A DNA stretch of 64,000 nucleotides from Pseudooceanicola lipolyticus (GCF_002786325.1 NZ_PGTB01000002.1:62001-126000), one strand, 5' to 3'. Shown: positions 43,214-52,265, numbered from the stretch's first letter. Numbers and translations: made by a program. Notes: generated by a model from the sequence alone, not told the origin.

Positions 43214-43614
43214 TGGACGTGCAAACTGTCAATGCCAATGTATCCCGGGTGCCGTTCTTCCGATTTCTCAACTTTGAGGTCAGAAGTCTAGACAGTCTCC
43301 ATGCTGAGGCGGAAATGACCTTTGATGACCGCCATATCGGTAACCCGATCATGGAGTACTACCATGGCGGCATAATCGCGAGTTTTATGGAGGCCACTGC
43401 CGCCATCGCGGTACAGCCCGATTTCGCCGACGTTCCGGCCAAGCCGATCAACCTGACCGTCGATTACCTCAGACCCGGTGTGAAGGGACCGCTTTTTGCG
43501 CGCGCTAACGTCACGCGCAAAGGCAAGCGGATGGCAAGCGTCAGCGTGCTCAGCTGGCAGACGGATCGGGAAAAGGCGGTTGCCGAAGGGCTGTATCACT
43601 TCCTTCTGGTCTGA
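43213..43614 (+). CDS. Hotdog-fold thioesterase (PaaI-like), second of a pair
   Basis: A 133-aa protein with YHGGIIASFMEATAAIAV and NLTVDYLRPG, the PaaI pattern. ATG 43213 overlaps the previous stop. Its own stop lies inside the end of the convergent TetR-TetR gene (19-base overlap), so both transcripts run into each other. Confidence 0.8.
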   Translation: MDVQTVNANVSRVPFFRFLNFEVRSLDSLHAEAEMTFDDRHIGNPIMEYYHGGIIASFMEATAAIAVQPDFADVPAKPINLTVDYLRPGVKGPLFARANVTRKGKRMASVSVLSWQTDREKAVAEGLYHFLLV

Positions 43615-44960
43615 CCGGGGCAACCGCTTTCAGGCCTACCTTGTCCTGTGGACGGGGTCGCTTCCCGGTTACAAATGCCTTCCAATAGCAGATTGATGAG
43701 CATGCTGGAGAATTCAGGCAGTGATAGATATCCTTCCACTCCTGCCTTGTTCGGGTCGAACCATTCCACCGTCCAGTTTAAGGCACCCAACATCACTTGG
43801 CGCAAGGGGACGATCTTGATATCCGACCGTATGGCACCGTCGTCCTGAGCTTCACGGAGTATCCGATCCCAGAGTTTTCCATACTCATGGCGAATACCCC
43901 TGTGCCTCTCCCTGAAATGATTGGGGAGCATTCCATAGCTTCTGATATTCGCCGAGGTGAATTCGCTTGCCTTGAAGAGGAAATCCAGGTGCGCCCAGAT
44001 TGCAGTCGCTATCCTGGCGTGATGATCGTACGGGGCATCGAATTTCCGAACGGCGGCTTCGACACCTGCTAGCAAGTCCCTCAGTCCGGCGTTTAGAACT
44101 TCGTCAACGATCGCTTCCTTGGAGTTGAAATGGTAATAGACGCTTCCCGCTTTCATGTCCGCTTCTTCCGCGATCTTTCTCAGCGTGGTCGCCTTGTAGC
44201 CATTGTCCCTCAGAACGCGCGCTGCGGCCTTTAGAATTTCTGCACGGGTCTTAGCCGCCTTGCCGTCGGGATCCGGGGTTTTGGCGGGAGTGGCGGGGCA
44301 CAGCTTCAAGCCTCCGGTACCCGCCTTGCGATGTGGACACATTCCGTCAAGTATCAGCTTACTCATTCGTTCCGCGAGGATGCGCACCGGATACTTGTCG
44401 ACATCGTACCATTCTACGGTCCAGTTCATGGCACTTAGGATGAACTGGCGGATCACAGCAGTGGATATGTCGCTTCGAAGGTGGCCGGCGCGTTTGGCGT
44501 CATTCAGGAATTTGCCCCAGGCCCCTGCATATGATGCACGCAATTCGCGATGCGGGGCGCGTGTTTCGTCCGACAACATCGGATAGTTCCGAATATTGGC
44601 TGACGTGAAGTCGCTGTCGGTCAATAGGTAGGTAAGGTGTGTTTCAATCAGCAGTCTGAAAGTCCTGCGAAAATCCTCCGAACTTGTCGGTGCCGACCGA
44701 ACGATTTCACTGACCGCCTGATATAGTTGACGGACGCCAAGATCGAGAACATCGCTCAGAATCTGGTCCTTGGATTGAAAATGATAATAAATGCTGCCGG
44801 CCTCAATGCCAGCTTCCTGCGCGATGTCGCGCATAGTCGTTGCGTGATAGCCTTCATACCGAAAAAGTCGCGCAGCCGCCGAAAGGATACCCTCACGTGT
44901 CCTCTCAGACTTGCTCAAGTCTTCGCTCAGTGTCCTGGGTGGGTCAGTCTTGTGTACCAT
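43596..44960 (-). CDS. Tandem TetR-TetR regulator in one polypeptide
   Basis: A 454-aa protein containing two whole TetR units. Unit 1 has its HTH at about 22-65 (TTMRDIAQEAGIEAGSIYYH) and ligand domain to 207. A 30-residue linker rich in Pro/Lys/Gly follows. Unit 2 has its HTH at about 237-282 (TTLRKIAEEADMKAGSVYYH) and ligand domain to about 430. Both carry the FTSANIR and NWTVEW signatures of the TetR at 28470. TetR proteins normally dimerise; this one may fold as a single-chain dimer. A perfect palindrome lies 47 bases upstream. ATG 44960 is used; ATG 44996 is possible. Confidence 0.88.
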   Translation of the reverse strand: MVHKTDPPRTLSEDLSKSERTREGILSAAARLFRYEGYHATTMRDIAQEAGIEAGSIYYHFQSKDQILSDVLDLGVRQLYQAVSEIVRSAPTSSEDFRRTFRLLIETHLTYLLTDSDFTSANIRNYPMLSDETRAPHRELRASYAGAWGKFLNDAKRAGHLRSDISTAVIRQFILSAMNWTVEWYDVDKYPVRILAERMSKLILDGMCPHRKAGTGGLKLCPATPAKTPDPDGKAAKTRAEILKAAARVLRDNGYKATTLRKIAEEADMKAGSVYYHFNSKEAIVDEVLNAGLRDLLAGVEAAVRKFDAPYDHHARIATAIWAHLDFLFKASEFTSANIRSYGMLPNHFRERHRGIRHEYGKLWDRILREAQDDGAIRSDIKIVPLRQVMLGALNWTVEWFDPNKAGVEGYLSLPEFSSMLINLLLEGICNREATPSTGQGRPESGCPGQTRRK

Positions 44961-45006
44961 TCCATTTCGATACTTGCGGGACACGAGACTGTCCATTGCA
45001 ATAAAT

Positions 45007-45020
45007 CTAACAAATGTTAG
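45007..45020. promoter_or_regulatory. Perfect TetR-type operator between tetR-tetR and the SDR gene
   Basis: CTAACA-AA-TGTTAG is a perfect palindrome, also flanked by matching T and A. It lies between the divergent genes starting at 44960 and 45088, so one site could control both. Confidence 0.75.
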
Positions 45021-45087
45021 AATAACGCAAGGAACGTTCCGAATCAAGTTCTTTGCCAAGATGATAGCGGAAGAGGAGGACCTCCAT

Positions 45088-45849
45088 ATGCGAGGGTTGA
45101 GTGGAAAACGCGTGATCGTGACCGGCGGCGGCAGCGGCATCGGGCGCGCGGTGTGCGAACGGTTCGGCGAAGAAGGTGCCGAGATTGCGATCTTTGACAT
45201 GAGCGAAGACGGGGCGAAGGAAACGGTTCGCCTGATCACCGAGGCCGGCGGCAAGGCGCAGGCCTTCAAGGTGGACATCACCGACCGTGCCCAGGTCGAC
45301 AAGGCTGTAGCCGAGTTCGAGGCCGGGGGTCCGGTCGATGTGCTGGTGAACAATGCCGGCTGGGACGTGATCAAACCGTTCCTCGACACCGATCCCGACC
45401 TTTGGAAAAAGGTCATCGACATAAATCTTTACGGTCCGCTGAATATGCATCACGCGGTGCTTCCGGGTATGGTCAAGAACGGCGGCGGCCGTGTGGTCAA
45501 CATCGCGTCCGACGCCGGACGCGTCGGATCATCCGGCGAAGCCGTGTATTCGGCCTGCAAGGGTGGCATCATCTCGTTCACCAAAACCGTAGCGCGCGAA
45601 CTGGCGCGTAAAGGTATTCAATTGAATGCGGTCGCCCCCGGCCCGACCGATACGCCGCTGTTCGCTCAGGTTGCCGAGGGCGAGGCCGGTCAAAAGATCG
45701 CCGAAGGTCTCAAGCGGGCGATTCCGATGAAGCGTCTTGCGCAGCCGACGGATTACCCTGGCATCATCTGCTTCCTGTCGTCGGACGACGCAGGGTTCAT
45801 TACCGGCCAGGTGATTTCGGTTTCGGGCGGCCTGTCCATGCACGGTTAA
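45088..45849 (+). CDS. Short-chain dehydrogenase/reductase
   Basis: A 253-aa classic SDR: TGGGSGIGRA, VNNAGWD, a catalytic Ser in NIASDAGRVG and YSACK. The Asp in IAIFDMSED points to NAD. It is similar in style to 2-hydroxycyclohexanecarboxyl-CoA and 3-hydroxyacyl-CoA dehydrogenases. ATG 45088 is set by AGGAGG eight bases upstream. It is a single-gene unit ending in two hairpins, under the operator at 45007. Confidence 0.87.
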   Translation: MRGLSGKRVIVTGGGSGIGRAVCERFGEEGAEIAIFDMSEDGAKETVRLITEAGGKAQAFKVDITDRAQVDKAVAEFEAGGPVDVLVNNAGWDVIKPFLDTDPDLWKKVIDINLYGPLNMHHAVLPGMVKNGGGRVVNIASDAGRVGSSGEAVYSACKGGIISFTKTVARELARKGIQLNAVAPGPTDTPLFAQVAEGEAGQKIAEGLKRAIPMKRLAQPTDYPGIICFLSSDDAGFITGQVISVSGGLSMHG

Positions 45850-45854
45850 AACGC

Positions 45855-45888
45855 TGGCAGCAGCGCCGGACTCAAGGCGCTGCTGCCA
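45855..45888 (+). terminator. Long perfect hairpin after the SDR gene
   Basis: A 13-bp perfect stem (TGGCAGCAGCGCC at 45855-45867 with its complement at 45876-45888) has an 8-base loop, but no T run follows. Confidence 0.5.
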
Positions 45889-45916
45889 TACCGTGCCAAG
45901 AGTTACCTCCCCGACT

Positions 45917-45943
45917 GGCCGCGCCTTATGTGCGGCCCTTTTT
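45917..45943 (+). terminator. Rho-independent terminator
   Basis: GGCCGC (45917-45922) pairs with GCGGCC (45932-45937) over a 9-base loop and is followed by CTTTTT. It ends the SDR transcript. Confidence 0.7.
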
Positions 45944-45962
45944 CATTCTAGAAAGGTTGCGA

Positions 45963-47900
45963 ATGTTTCAGCCAGGCTCTGACATCCAGCGGACAAGCAC
46001 GCTGACCTCATTTCTGAAGGGCTGCGGCATTGACAGTTACGAGGAACTCGTCCGCCGTTCGAATGAAGACCCAGACTGGTTCTGGGGCCAGATCATTGAC
46101 CATGCCGGGATACGGTTCGCGCGGCCCTACAGCCGGTTGCGAGATATCTCCGAAGGGCCCGAATCGATCCGGTGGGCCGTCGGGAGTACTTTGAATCTGA
46201 CGGAAACCTGTCTTGACGCCCGAATTGCCGATGGCTTGGGCGACAAGGTCGCAATCGACTGGGTCGGCGAAGACGGAAGCCGCCGCCGCTGGACCTATTC
46301 CGACCTTACCGCCGAAGCCTCCCGCGTCGCCTCGGCCCTTGCCACGCGCGGTGTAAGGCCCGGTCAGGCGGTGGGCATCTATATGCCGATGATCCCCGAA
46401 ATCGAGGCCGCGCTTCTGGGTATTGCCCGGCTGGGCGCGGTTGCGGTGCCGCTGTTTTCCGGTTTTGCGCCCCATGCCATCGTATCGCGCCTGAACGACG
46501 CGGATGCCGTGGCGGTGTTGACGGCGGATGCCACACCCCGGCGAGGCAAGCCGGTCTGGATGGAAGCGACCCTTGCCCAGGCTTTGACCGACGTACCATC
46601 GGTTCATACCGTGATCAGCCTGCGACGGTTCGGCGATGCGGTGGCCGATCCGGCCCGCGATCTGGACTGGACCGAAACAGTGGGCCGCGCCAGTCCGGAG
46701 TTTGCCGCCGTTCCCGTCAGTGCCGATGACACCTTTCTCATCGCCTATACATCGGGCACCACCGGGCGGCCCAAGGGTGTCGTGCATACCCATTTGGGCG
46801 TGCAGGCCAAGGCCACGGCCGATTTCCTGCTTTGCCTCGACATGAAACGGGATGACCGGCACCTCTGGATGACCGACATGGGGTGGGTCATGGGACCGCT
46901 CACCCTTTTATCGGTGCTCTTGTCCGGTTCGACTCTGGTGCTGGCCGAGGGCGCACCATCAATGCCCGGCGATCCCTTCAGGCTGCTGCGTCTTGCGTCC
47001 GAGATGGAGGTCACGCATCTCGGCGTGGCCCCGACCCTGGTACGGCAGTTCATGACGCAGGATACTGAATCTTTGTCGGGCTACGACTTGTCGTCCCTGC
47101 GCATCGTCGCCTCGACCGGCGAGCCCTGGACCGAGGATGCCTGGCTCTGGCAGCTCGATCATATCTGTCGCCGCCGCGCCGTGCCGCTGAACATCTCGGG
47201 CGGGACCGAGCTTTTTGGCGCGATCCTGACCTCGACCGTGCTGCACGAGCTCAAGCCCGGCGGATTTTCGGCCCAGGCCCTGGGTGTCGGGGCCAAGGTT
47301 CTGCGCCAGGACGGCAGCGAAGCCGCACCGGGCGAGGTCGGCGAACTGGTCGTGACCCAGCCGCCTCTGGGTCTGACCCCGGCCATCAGGGGGGACCGCG
47401 ATCGCTACCTTGACACCTACTGGTCCACCTTCCCCGGCCTCTGGCGGCACGGCGACTGGGTGCGCTGCGATCCGGACGGGACATGGTATATCCTGGGCCG
47501 GTCGGACGACACGCTGAACATCGCCGGCAAACGCATCGGCCCGCCCGAGATCGAGGCGGCCCTGACCGAAACCGGAGAGGTGGTGGACGCCGCGGCCATC
47601 GCGGCACCTGATGACATCAAGGGCGTGGCTGTCGTCTGCGTCTGCGTGGCGGCACCAAATGTGTCGCCGGACGCGGAGCTCGTGAACCGGCTCAAGGATC
47701 GTGTCGGGGAGATCGTCTCGAAACCCTTCCGCCCGCGCGAGATCCACTTTGTCGAAGCGCTGCCCAAGACCCGCAGCATGAAAACCATGCGCCGTGTCGT
47801 GCGCGCCGCCTTTCTCGGTGAAGATCCAGGCGATCTGTCGTCGATCAGCAACCCGGAAACCATTCAGCCCATCGCAGACCTGCAAAAGGAAAAGTCATGA
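45963..47900 (+). CDS. AMP-forming acyl-CoA synthetase (acetyl-CoA-synthetase-like)
   Basis: A 645-aa adenylate-forming enzyme with the N-terminal region seen in acetyl/propionyl/acetoacetyl-CoA synthetases. The AMP loop is YTSGTTGRPKGVVHTH, with NISGGTELFG and the C-terminal catalytic Lys in RSMKTMRR. It activates an organic acid to its CoA ester. ATG 45963 is chosen over a weaker ATG at 45930, with AAAGG upstream. It forms an operon with an NmrA-like protein and an AraC regulator. The acid cannot be told from the sequence. Confidence 0.87.
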   Translation: MFQPGSDIQRTSTLTSFLKGCGIDSYEELVRRSNEDPDWFWGQIIDHAGIRFARPYSRLRDISEGPESIRWAVGSTLNLTETCLDARIADGLGDKVAIDWVGEDGSRRRWTYSDLTAEASRVASALATRGVRPGQAVGIYMPMIPEIEAALLGIARLGAVAVPLFSGFAPHAIVSRLNDADAVAVLTADATPRRGKPVWMEATLAQALTDVPSVHTVISLRRFGDAVADPARDLDWTETVGRASPEFAAVPVSADDTFLIAYTSGTTGRPKGVVHTHLGVQAKATADFLLCLDMKRDDRHLWMTDMGWVMGPLTLLSVLLSGSTLVLAEGAPSMPGDPFRLLRLASEMEVTHLGVAPTLVRQFMTQDTESLSGYDLSSLRIVASTGEPWTEDAWLWQLDHICRRRAVPLNISGGTELFGAILTSTVLHELKPGGFSAQALGVGAKVLRQDGSEAAPGEVGELVVTQPPLGLTPAIRGDRDRYLDTYWSTFPGLWRHGDWVRCDPDGTWYILGRSDDTLNIAGKRIGPPEIEAALTETGEVVDAAAIAAPDDIKGVAVVCVCVAAPNVSPDAELVNRLKDRVGEIVSKPFRPREIHFVEALPKTRSMKTMRRVVRAAFLGEDPGDLSSISNPETIQPIADLQKEKS

Positions 47901-48751
47901 TCACTGTTTTCGGAGCCACGGGCACGACTGGTGCGCCCCTCGTCGACACGCTTCTGGCAAAAGGCGCGACCGTGCGCGCTGTCACCAGCGACCTCTCAAA
48001 GTTAGACGCGCTAAAGGCCAAAGGATGCGAGGCGGTCGTCGCGGATTTCACGGACCCTGCCGCGCTGGCGCGGGCCTGTGACGGGGCAGAAAAGATATAC
48101 CTGGTCACGCCTGCCCATCTGAACATGCGCCAGTGGAAGGCGAACGTGATCGAGGCGGCCAAGGCCGCGGGCGTGCGCCATATCGTTGTGGCCACGGGGC
48201 TTGGCGCGTCGCCCAAGGCGGGGCTGACCTTTGGAAAGTGGCATTCCGAAACCCAGGAGCTGCTGAAGCAAAGCGGCCTTGACTGGACCTTTGTCCAGCC
48301 GACCTATTTCATGCAGAACCTGCTGTGGCAGGCCGGTAACATTGCAAAGGGCGCCGTGTACTATAACGATCTGGGCGGCCCCGTGGCCTGGATCGACGCC
48401 CGCGACATCGCGGATGTCGCCGCCGAGGCGCTGACCGCTCCGGGTTACGAAGGCAAGGCTCTTGGTCTGACCGGGCCCGAAGCTCTTACCGGAGAAGATA
48501 TCGCCGCCCTCCTGTCCAGGGTGACCGGGCGCACTGTCACCTGCGCACCCCTGTCGGCCGAAAATGCCAAGGCGGGCATGGTGGCTGGCGGAATGCAGGA
48601 CGAGGTCGCCAGAGCCATGGTCGAATTGGCTTCCATCGCGCCCAAGGGCTACCTTGCCGGCATCGAGACCACGGTCAGCGATGTGATGGGACGCCCGGCG
48701 CGCCGATTTGCCGATTTCGTCGCCGAGAACCGGGATGCTTTCGTCAAGTAA
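47897..48751 (+). CDS. NmrA-like NAD(P)-binding protein
   Basis: A 284-aa atypical SDR with the Rossmann motif TVFGATGTTGAPLV and an NmrA/HSCARG-type body (WKANVIEAAKAAGVRHIVV, WTFVQPTYFMQN). It lacks the YxxxK site of classic SDRs. Members act as redox sensors or quinone/azo reductases. The start overlaps the synthetase stop (ATGA). Its link to the pathway is unclear. Confidence 0.78.
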   Translation: MITVFGATGTTGAPLVDTLLAKGATVRAVTSDLSKLDALKAKGCEAVVADFTDPAALARACDGAEKIYLVTPAHLNMRQWKANVIEAAKAAGVRHIVVATGLGASPKAGLTFGKWHSETQELLKQSGLDWTFVQPTYFMQNLLWQAGNIAKGAVYYNDLGGPVAWIDARDIADVAAEALTAPGYEGKALGLTGPEALTGEDIAALLSRVTGRTVTCAPLSAENAKAGMVAGGMQDEVARAMVELASIAPKGYLAGIETTVSDVMGRPARRFADFVAENRDAFVK

Positions 48752-48755
48752 CCTG

Positions 48756-49460
48756 ATGGCGGCGCCGCTTTATCTCGAACTGGCGCCGCCTGAGGAAGCG
48801 GCCAAACAGATCGACCATTTGTTCGTGTTCCGCGATACCGGTGTGCTGAGCGGTGGTGGACGCGGGCGGTTCGCAACCGACCTCTTTACCCTTTCGGTAA
48901 CGCGCGACGACAGCGGCGGCGGGCGCGTATCGCTGGCAGAACCGCGCCCCTATTTTTCGCCCCGCCCAAGGCCATTCCAGGGTGTCGTGGCCGGGCTGCG
49001 ACTGTCGTCACGACCGCAGCGATTTCCCGACTCCAAAGGGCTGGACATGCTGGCCTCAGAACTGGCCCGGGTTCAGACCGGGGACGATGACCTGCCTGCG
49101 CTCATCGCGGTGCTTGACGGCCTTGCGAGAGACCTGCGCTTTGCCGCACCACCCGGAGCTTACAGCGACCGGACCAAACGTCGAAAGGTGCGGGCGGAAA
49201 CCGGCGTGTCGCGGCGGCGGCTTGCGACCTTGCGACGCTTTCGCCGGGCTCTCGGGCAGCTTGCGTCAAAGACCCTGCCGCTGAGCGATCTGGCGCTGGA
49301 CGCCGGATATTACGATCAATCTCACTTGTCCGCCGCTTGCCGGATCTTCGCCGGCAAACCGCCCGGCGCGTTGCGCGCTCTGTCTATTCCGCGTCGTTTT
49401 GACCTTTCGCTACAAGATACGCGCCTCAAAGACCGCCTAAGATTGGTCATTGACGAATGA
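48756..49460 (+). CDS. AraC-family regulator
   Basis: A protein of about 234 aa with a C-terminal AraC DNA-binding region: LSDLALDAGYYDQSHLSAACR then FAGKPPGALRAL. The N-terminal part (LYLELAPPEEAAKQIDHLFVF) resembles the sensor of DUF6597-type AraC proteins. ATG 48756 is used; ATG 48735 would overlap the upstream gene by 17 bases. It probably controls its own operon. Confidence 0.75.
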   Translation: MAAPLYLELAPPEEAAKQIDHLFVFRDTGVLSGGGRGRFATDLFTLSVTRDDSGGGRVSLAEPRPYFSPRPRPFQGVVAGLRLSSRPQRFPDSKGLDMLASELARVQTGDDDLPALIAVLDGLARDLRFAAPPGAYSDRTKRRKVRAETGVSRRRLATLRRFRRALGQLASKTLPLSDLALDAGYYDQSHLSAACRIFAGKPPGALRALSIPRRFDLSLQDTRLKDRLRLVIDE

Positions 49461-49481
49461 AATCGAAGAGGAAGACCCGCC

Positions 49482-49937
49482 ATGACACAATTCAAACCGA
49501 AAAACCCCGACTATGACGCACGCGTGCGCAACAGTTTCGATCGCCAGAAGGTGATGAACACGTTGGGGATCAGCATTGCCGAGTTGTTACCCGGCCGCAT
49601 CGTTCTGGAAATGGCACATCAGGTTGCACTGACCCAGCAGCATGGGTTTTTGCATGCCGGAATCGTGTCGACAGCGCTGGACAGCGCCTGCGGATACGCG
49701 GCCTTTTCGCTGATGCCAGCGGACGCGGCAGTGTTGACGGCCGAATTCAAGATCAACCTACTCAACCCGGCGGACGGCGAACGGTTTCGCTTCGTCGCTG
49801 ACGTGGTGAAACCAGGCAGGACGCTGACCATATGCGAGGCGCGTGCCTATGCCGTGAAGGGCCAGGATGAAAAGCTCGTCGCAACGATGACCGGAACGCT
49901 CATGGCGCTGATCGGGCGGGCGGGGGTCGCGGACTGA
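49482..49937 (+). CDS. PaaI-family thioesterase
   Basis: A 151-aa hotdog protein with GFLHAGIVSTALDSACGYAA, containing the usual catalytic-region Asp, and EFKINLLNPA. A fragment coding for a related C-terminus (DEKLIATMKGTL versus DEKLVATMTGTL here) reappears at 54291-54371. GAAGAGGAAGA precedes ATG 49482. It hydrolyses acyl-CoAs. Confidence 0.85.
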   Translation: MTQFKPKNPDYDARVRNSFDRQKVMNTLGISIAELLPGRIVLEMAHQVALTQQHGFLHAGIVSTALDSACGYAAFSLMPADAAVLTAEFKINLLNPADGERFRFVADVVKPGRTLTICEARAYAVKGQDEKLVATMTGTLMALIGRAGVAD

Positions 49938-49998
49938 GCGCAACCCGGCCGCAGCACATCCGATCCGGGCGGCCGGGCCGATTATTCAGACAGCTGGA

Positions 49999-50103
49999 TC
50001 AGCTGTTCCAGCGGCTCGCGACCTCGGCCAACCGTTTCCCGTAGGCGCGCGCGGTATCCAGATCGCCGCCAGCAGGTTCAGACCTGTCAAGCGGTAATGT
50101 TAG
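49999..50103 (-). pseudogene. Remnant of a flavodoxin/FMN-reductase-like C-terminus
   Basis: An open frame of 34 codons ends at TGA 50001-49999 and reads GDLDTARAYGKRLAEVASRW, the type of helical tail found in NAD(P)H:FMN reductase-like proteins. No start or upstream domain is present, because a different sequence begins near 50104. Low certainty. Confidence 0.3.
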
Positions 50104-50515
50104 CTTTTAGCAGTGCGGTCGCCGATTGTCCGTCGTCAGGGTTTTTCGGAGAGCTGAGACTGTATCGTAACGGAGGATCTGGTTCGGTTTCTGTTCAAGT
50201 TTATGCGGCAGCGGCCTGATGCTGCAACCGTAATTGGAACGGATGGACGCCCACGGTGCCGATGGGCTGCCGTCACGCCGGAGTTTCCAGTCAGGGCTGA
50301 GCTGGCGCACCATTCTGGCCAAGCGCGAGAACTTTCGTGCTGCCTTCGCCGGGTTCGACTTTCGGGGAGTTGCGAACTTTGACGACAACGACATTGAGCG
50401 CCTACTTGCCGATGAAGGAATTGTTCGCTATCGAGGCAAGATCGAAGCCGTGATCAACAACGCTCGCCGTACTTTCGAGGTCGTCCAAGAGGAAGGCTCC
50501 TTCGCCGCATTCATC

Positions 50516-51940
50516 GATCACGTCCCAATTGGTGGTGTAGCTCAAGGCTGGCCAGCTGGTTTTCGGCGCGCCGAGCTGGTCAGTCCGTCTGCGCGGCAGG
50601 CAGGCTGACGATGGGATCATCGCAGACGGGCCCAAGGTTTCCAGTGTCATGTAGCGAGAGCGCTGGACGGCCCATTCCTCAGTCTGCTCCATCAGGATCG
50701 CGCCGACGAGACGCCGGATCGAGGCTTCATTGGGAAAGATCCCGACGACATCGGTGCGCCGCTTGATCTCGCCGTTCAGACGTTCGATCGGATTGGTCGA
50801 GTGTAACTTCGCCCGGTGTTGCTGGGGGAAGGTCATGTAGGCCAGCACGTCCTCCTCGGCGCCATCCATGAGGGTCGCGAGCTTGGGCAGCTTGCCCCGC
50901 ATCTGGTCGGCGACGTTTCGCCATTGGGTCTTGGCCGCCGCATGGTCCGGCTGGGCGAAGGCGGTGGCGATGAAGGCTGATATGACGCGACGGCTGCTCT
51001 TGCCGGCATGGGCGAGCGCATTTCGCTGGAAATGCACGCGGCAGCGCTGCCAGGTGGTGGACAGGACACGCGCCGTGGCAGCCTTGATCCCCTCGTGTGC
51101 GTCGCTGATCACCAGCTTCACCCCGTTCAGTCCGCGGCGCACTAGGTCGCGCAGGAAATCGGTCCAGAACGTCTCGGCCTCGGACGGCCCGATGGACATG
51201 CCCAGCACCTCGCGGCGCCCGTCCGTGTTGACGCCGACGGCAATGGTCACGGCGACGGAGACGATACGACCGCCCTGTCGGACCTTGAGATAGGTGGCGT
51301 CGATCCAGAGGTAGGGCCATTCGCCCTCGATCGGGCGGGTGAGAAAAGTATCGACGCGTTCGTCGATTTCCTCGCACAGGCGGCTGACCTGGCTCTTCGA
51401 GATGCCGGTCCCGCCCATCGCCTGGACCAGATCGTCCATGGATCGGGTCGAGACGCCGTGGACATAGGCCTCCTGAATGACCGCCGTCAGGGCCTTCTCG
51501 GTGGCCCGGCGCGGCTCGAGAAAGGACGGGAAATAGCTGCCGCTGCGCAGCTTTGGGATGCGCAACTCCACGTTCCCGGCCCGCGTCTGCCAGTCCCGAT
51601 CTCGGTAACCGTTCCGCTGCACAAGCCGTGCCGGATTCTTCTCGCCATAGTCGGCGCCTGTCTTCGCGCCAACCTCGAGTTCCATCAGCCGCTCGGCGGC
51701 AAAACCGATCATATCTCGAAGAAGATCGGCGTCTGCGCTCTTCTCCACAAGCTCTCGCAGGTCCATCATGGGTTTGGTCATCGGGGTCTTCCTTCGGTTC
51801 AGGTTGGTTCAGCAACCCGACCCTACCGAAAATTTTCCGATGACCACCGCGCCCTTGATGCCGTCCTACAGCGCCTCATGCGGAACGCGGACGCCATCAA
51901 GGGCGCGACCCAGAGTTACACCTCTCCAAGGGACGTGACC
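50516..51940 (-). mobile_element. IS256-family insertion sequence, about 1425 bp
   Basis: The element is flanked by the direct repeat CATTCATC (50508-50515 and 51941-51948), the 8-bp target duplication usual for IS256. Its ends are imperfect inverted repeats: GATCACGTCCC at the left matches GGTCACGTCCC at the right end read inwards, followed by GGTGTA[G/A]CTC in both (20 of 28 positions identical). It carries one transposase gene on the minus strand, itself damaged near its 3' end. Confidence 0.88.
50580..51781 (-). pseudogene. IS256-family mutator transposase with a frameshift near the C-terminus
   Basis: The protein has the IS256 body: [20 protein letters not shown] with the first catalytic Asp, [13 protein letters not shown] with the second, and [18 protein letters not shown] near the third. 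After [11 protein letters not shown] the frame changes: the expected ending ([15 protein letters not shown] then TGA at 50582-50580) is in another frame. One base seems lost around 50628-50636. Without it, translation continues through the left end of the element into tag antisense and stops at 50402. Activity is therefore doubtful. Confidence 0.82.
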
Positions 51941-52265
51941 CATTCATCTGGCTATATGAACCTGCCAAGGACGACGCACTGCCACAAATGCGGTCCAAAT
52001 CACCAGCGTCCGAGACCCTTTCCAAAGACCTACGAAAGCTTGGCTTCAAATTCGTGGGACCGACCACCGTATATGCATTCATGCAGGCCATGGGATTTAT
52101 CAACGATCACGCAGAAGTCTGTTGGATGCGAAAGGACGTCGAAACAGCCCGAAACACCCTTCGCACACCGACATAGGCAACTGTCGGCCAATTAACGTGA
52201 AAAAAAATTCAGGGCCACTTAGCGTGGAAAGTCACAGACAGGTTTCGCGTCAGTCGACCGAGACT

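Larger units (their letters stand above)
50282..52176 (+). pseudogene. tag: DNA-3-methyladenine glycosylase I gene (tag), 5' truncated and split by an IS256-family element
   Basis: Left part (50282-50515) codes for FQSGLSWRTILAKRENFRAA and [20 protein letters not shown]; right part (51941-52176) codes for LSKDLRKLGFKFVGPTTVYA and FMQAMGFINDHAEVC. Both are typical Tag motifs. When one copy of the 8-bp CATTCATC is removed the frame joins exactly (AFI-WLYEP). The first 35-40 residues, including the zinc-binding and early catalytic segment, are missing before 50282. The gene is dead, so this repair activity must come from elsewhere or be absent. Confidence 0.88.

Noticed and set aside
50107-50394. 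A 95-codon minus-strand frame next to the tag remnant
   Set aside because: Half of it is antisense to tag coding sequence and no family or ribosome site is evident.
50402-50579. C-terminal extension of the transposase to 459 residues
   Set aside because: It reads the IS end and antisense tag after a frameshift; the natural ending is in another frame at 50580.
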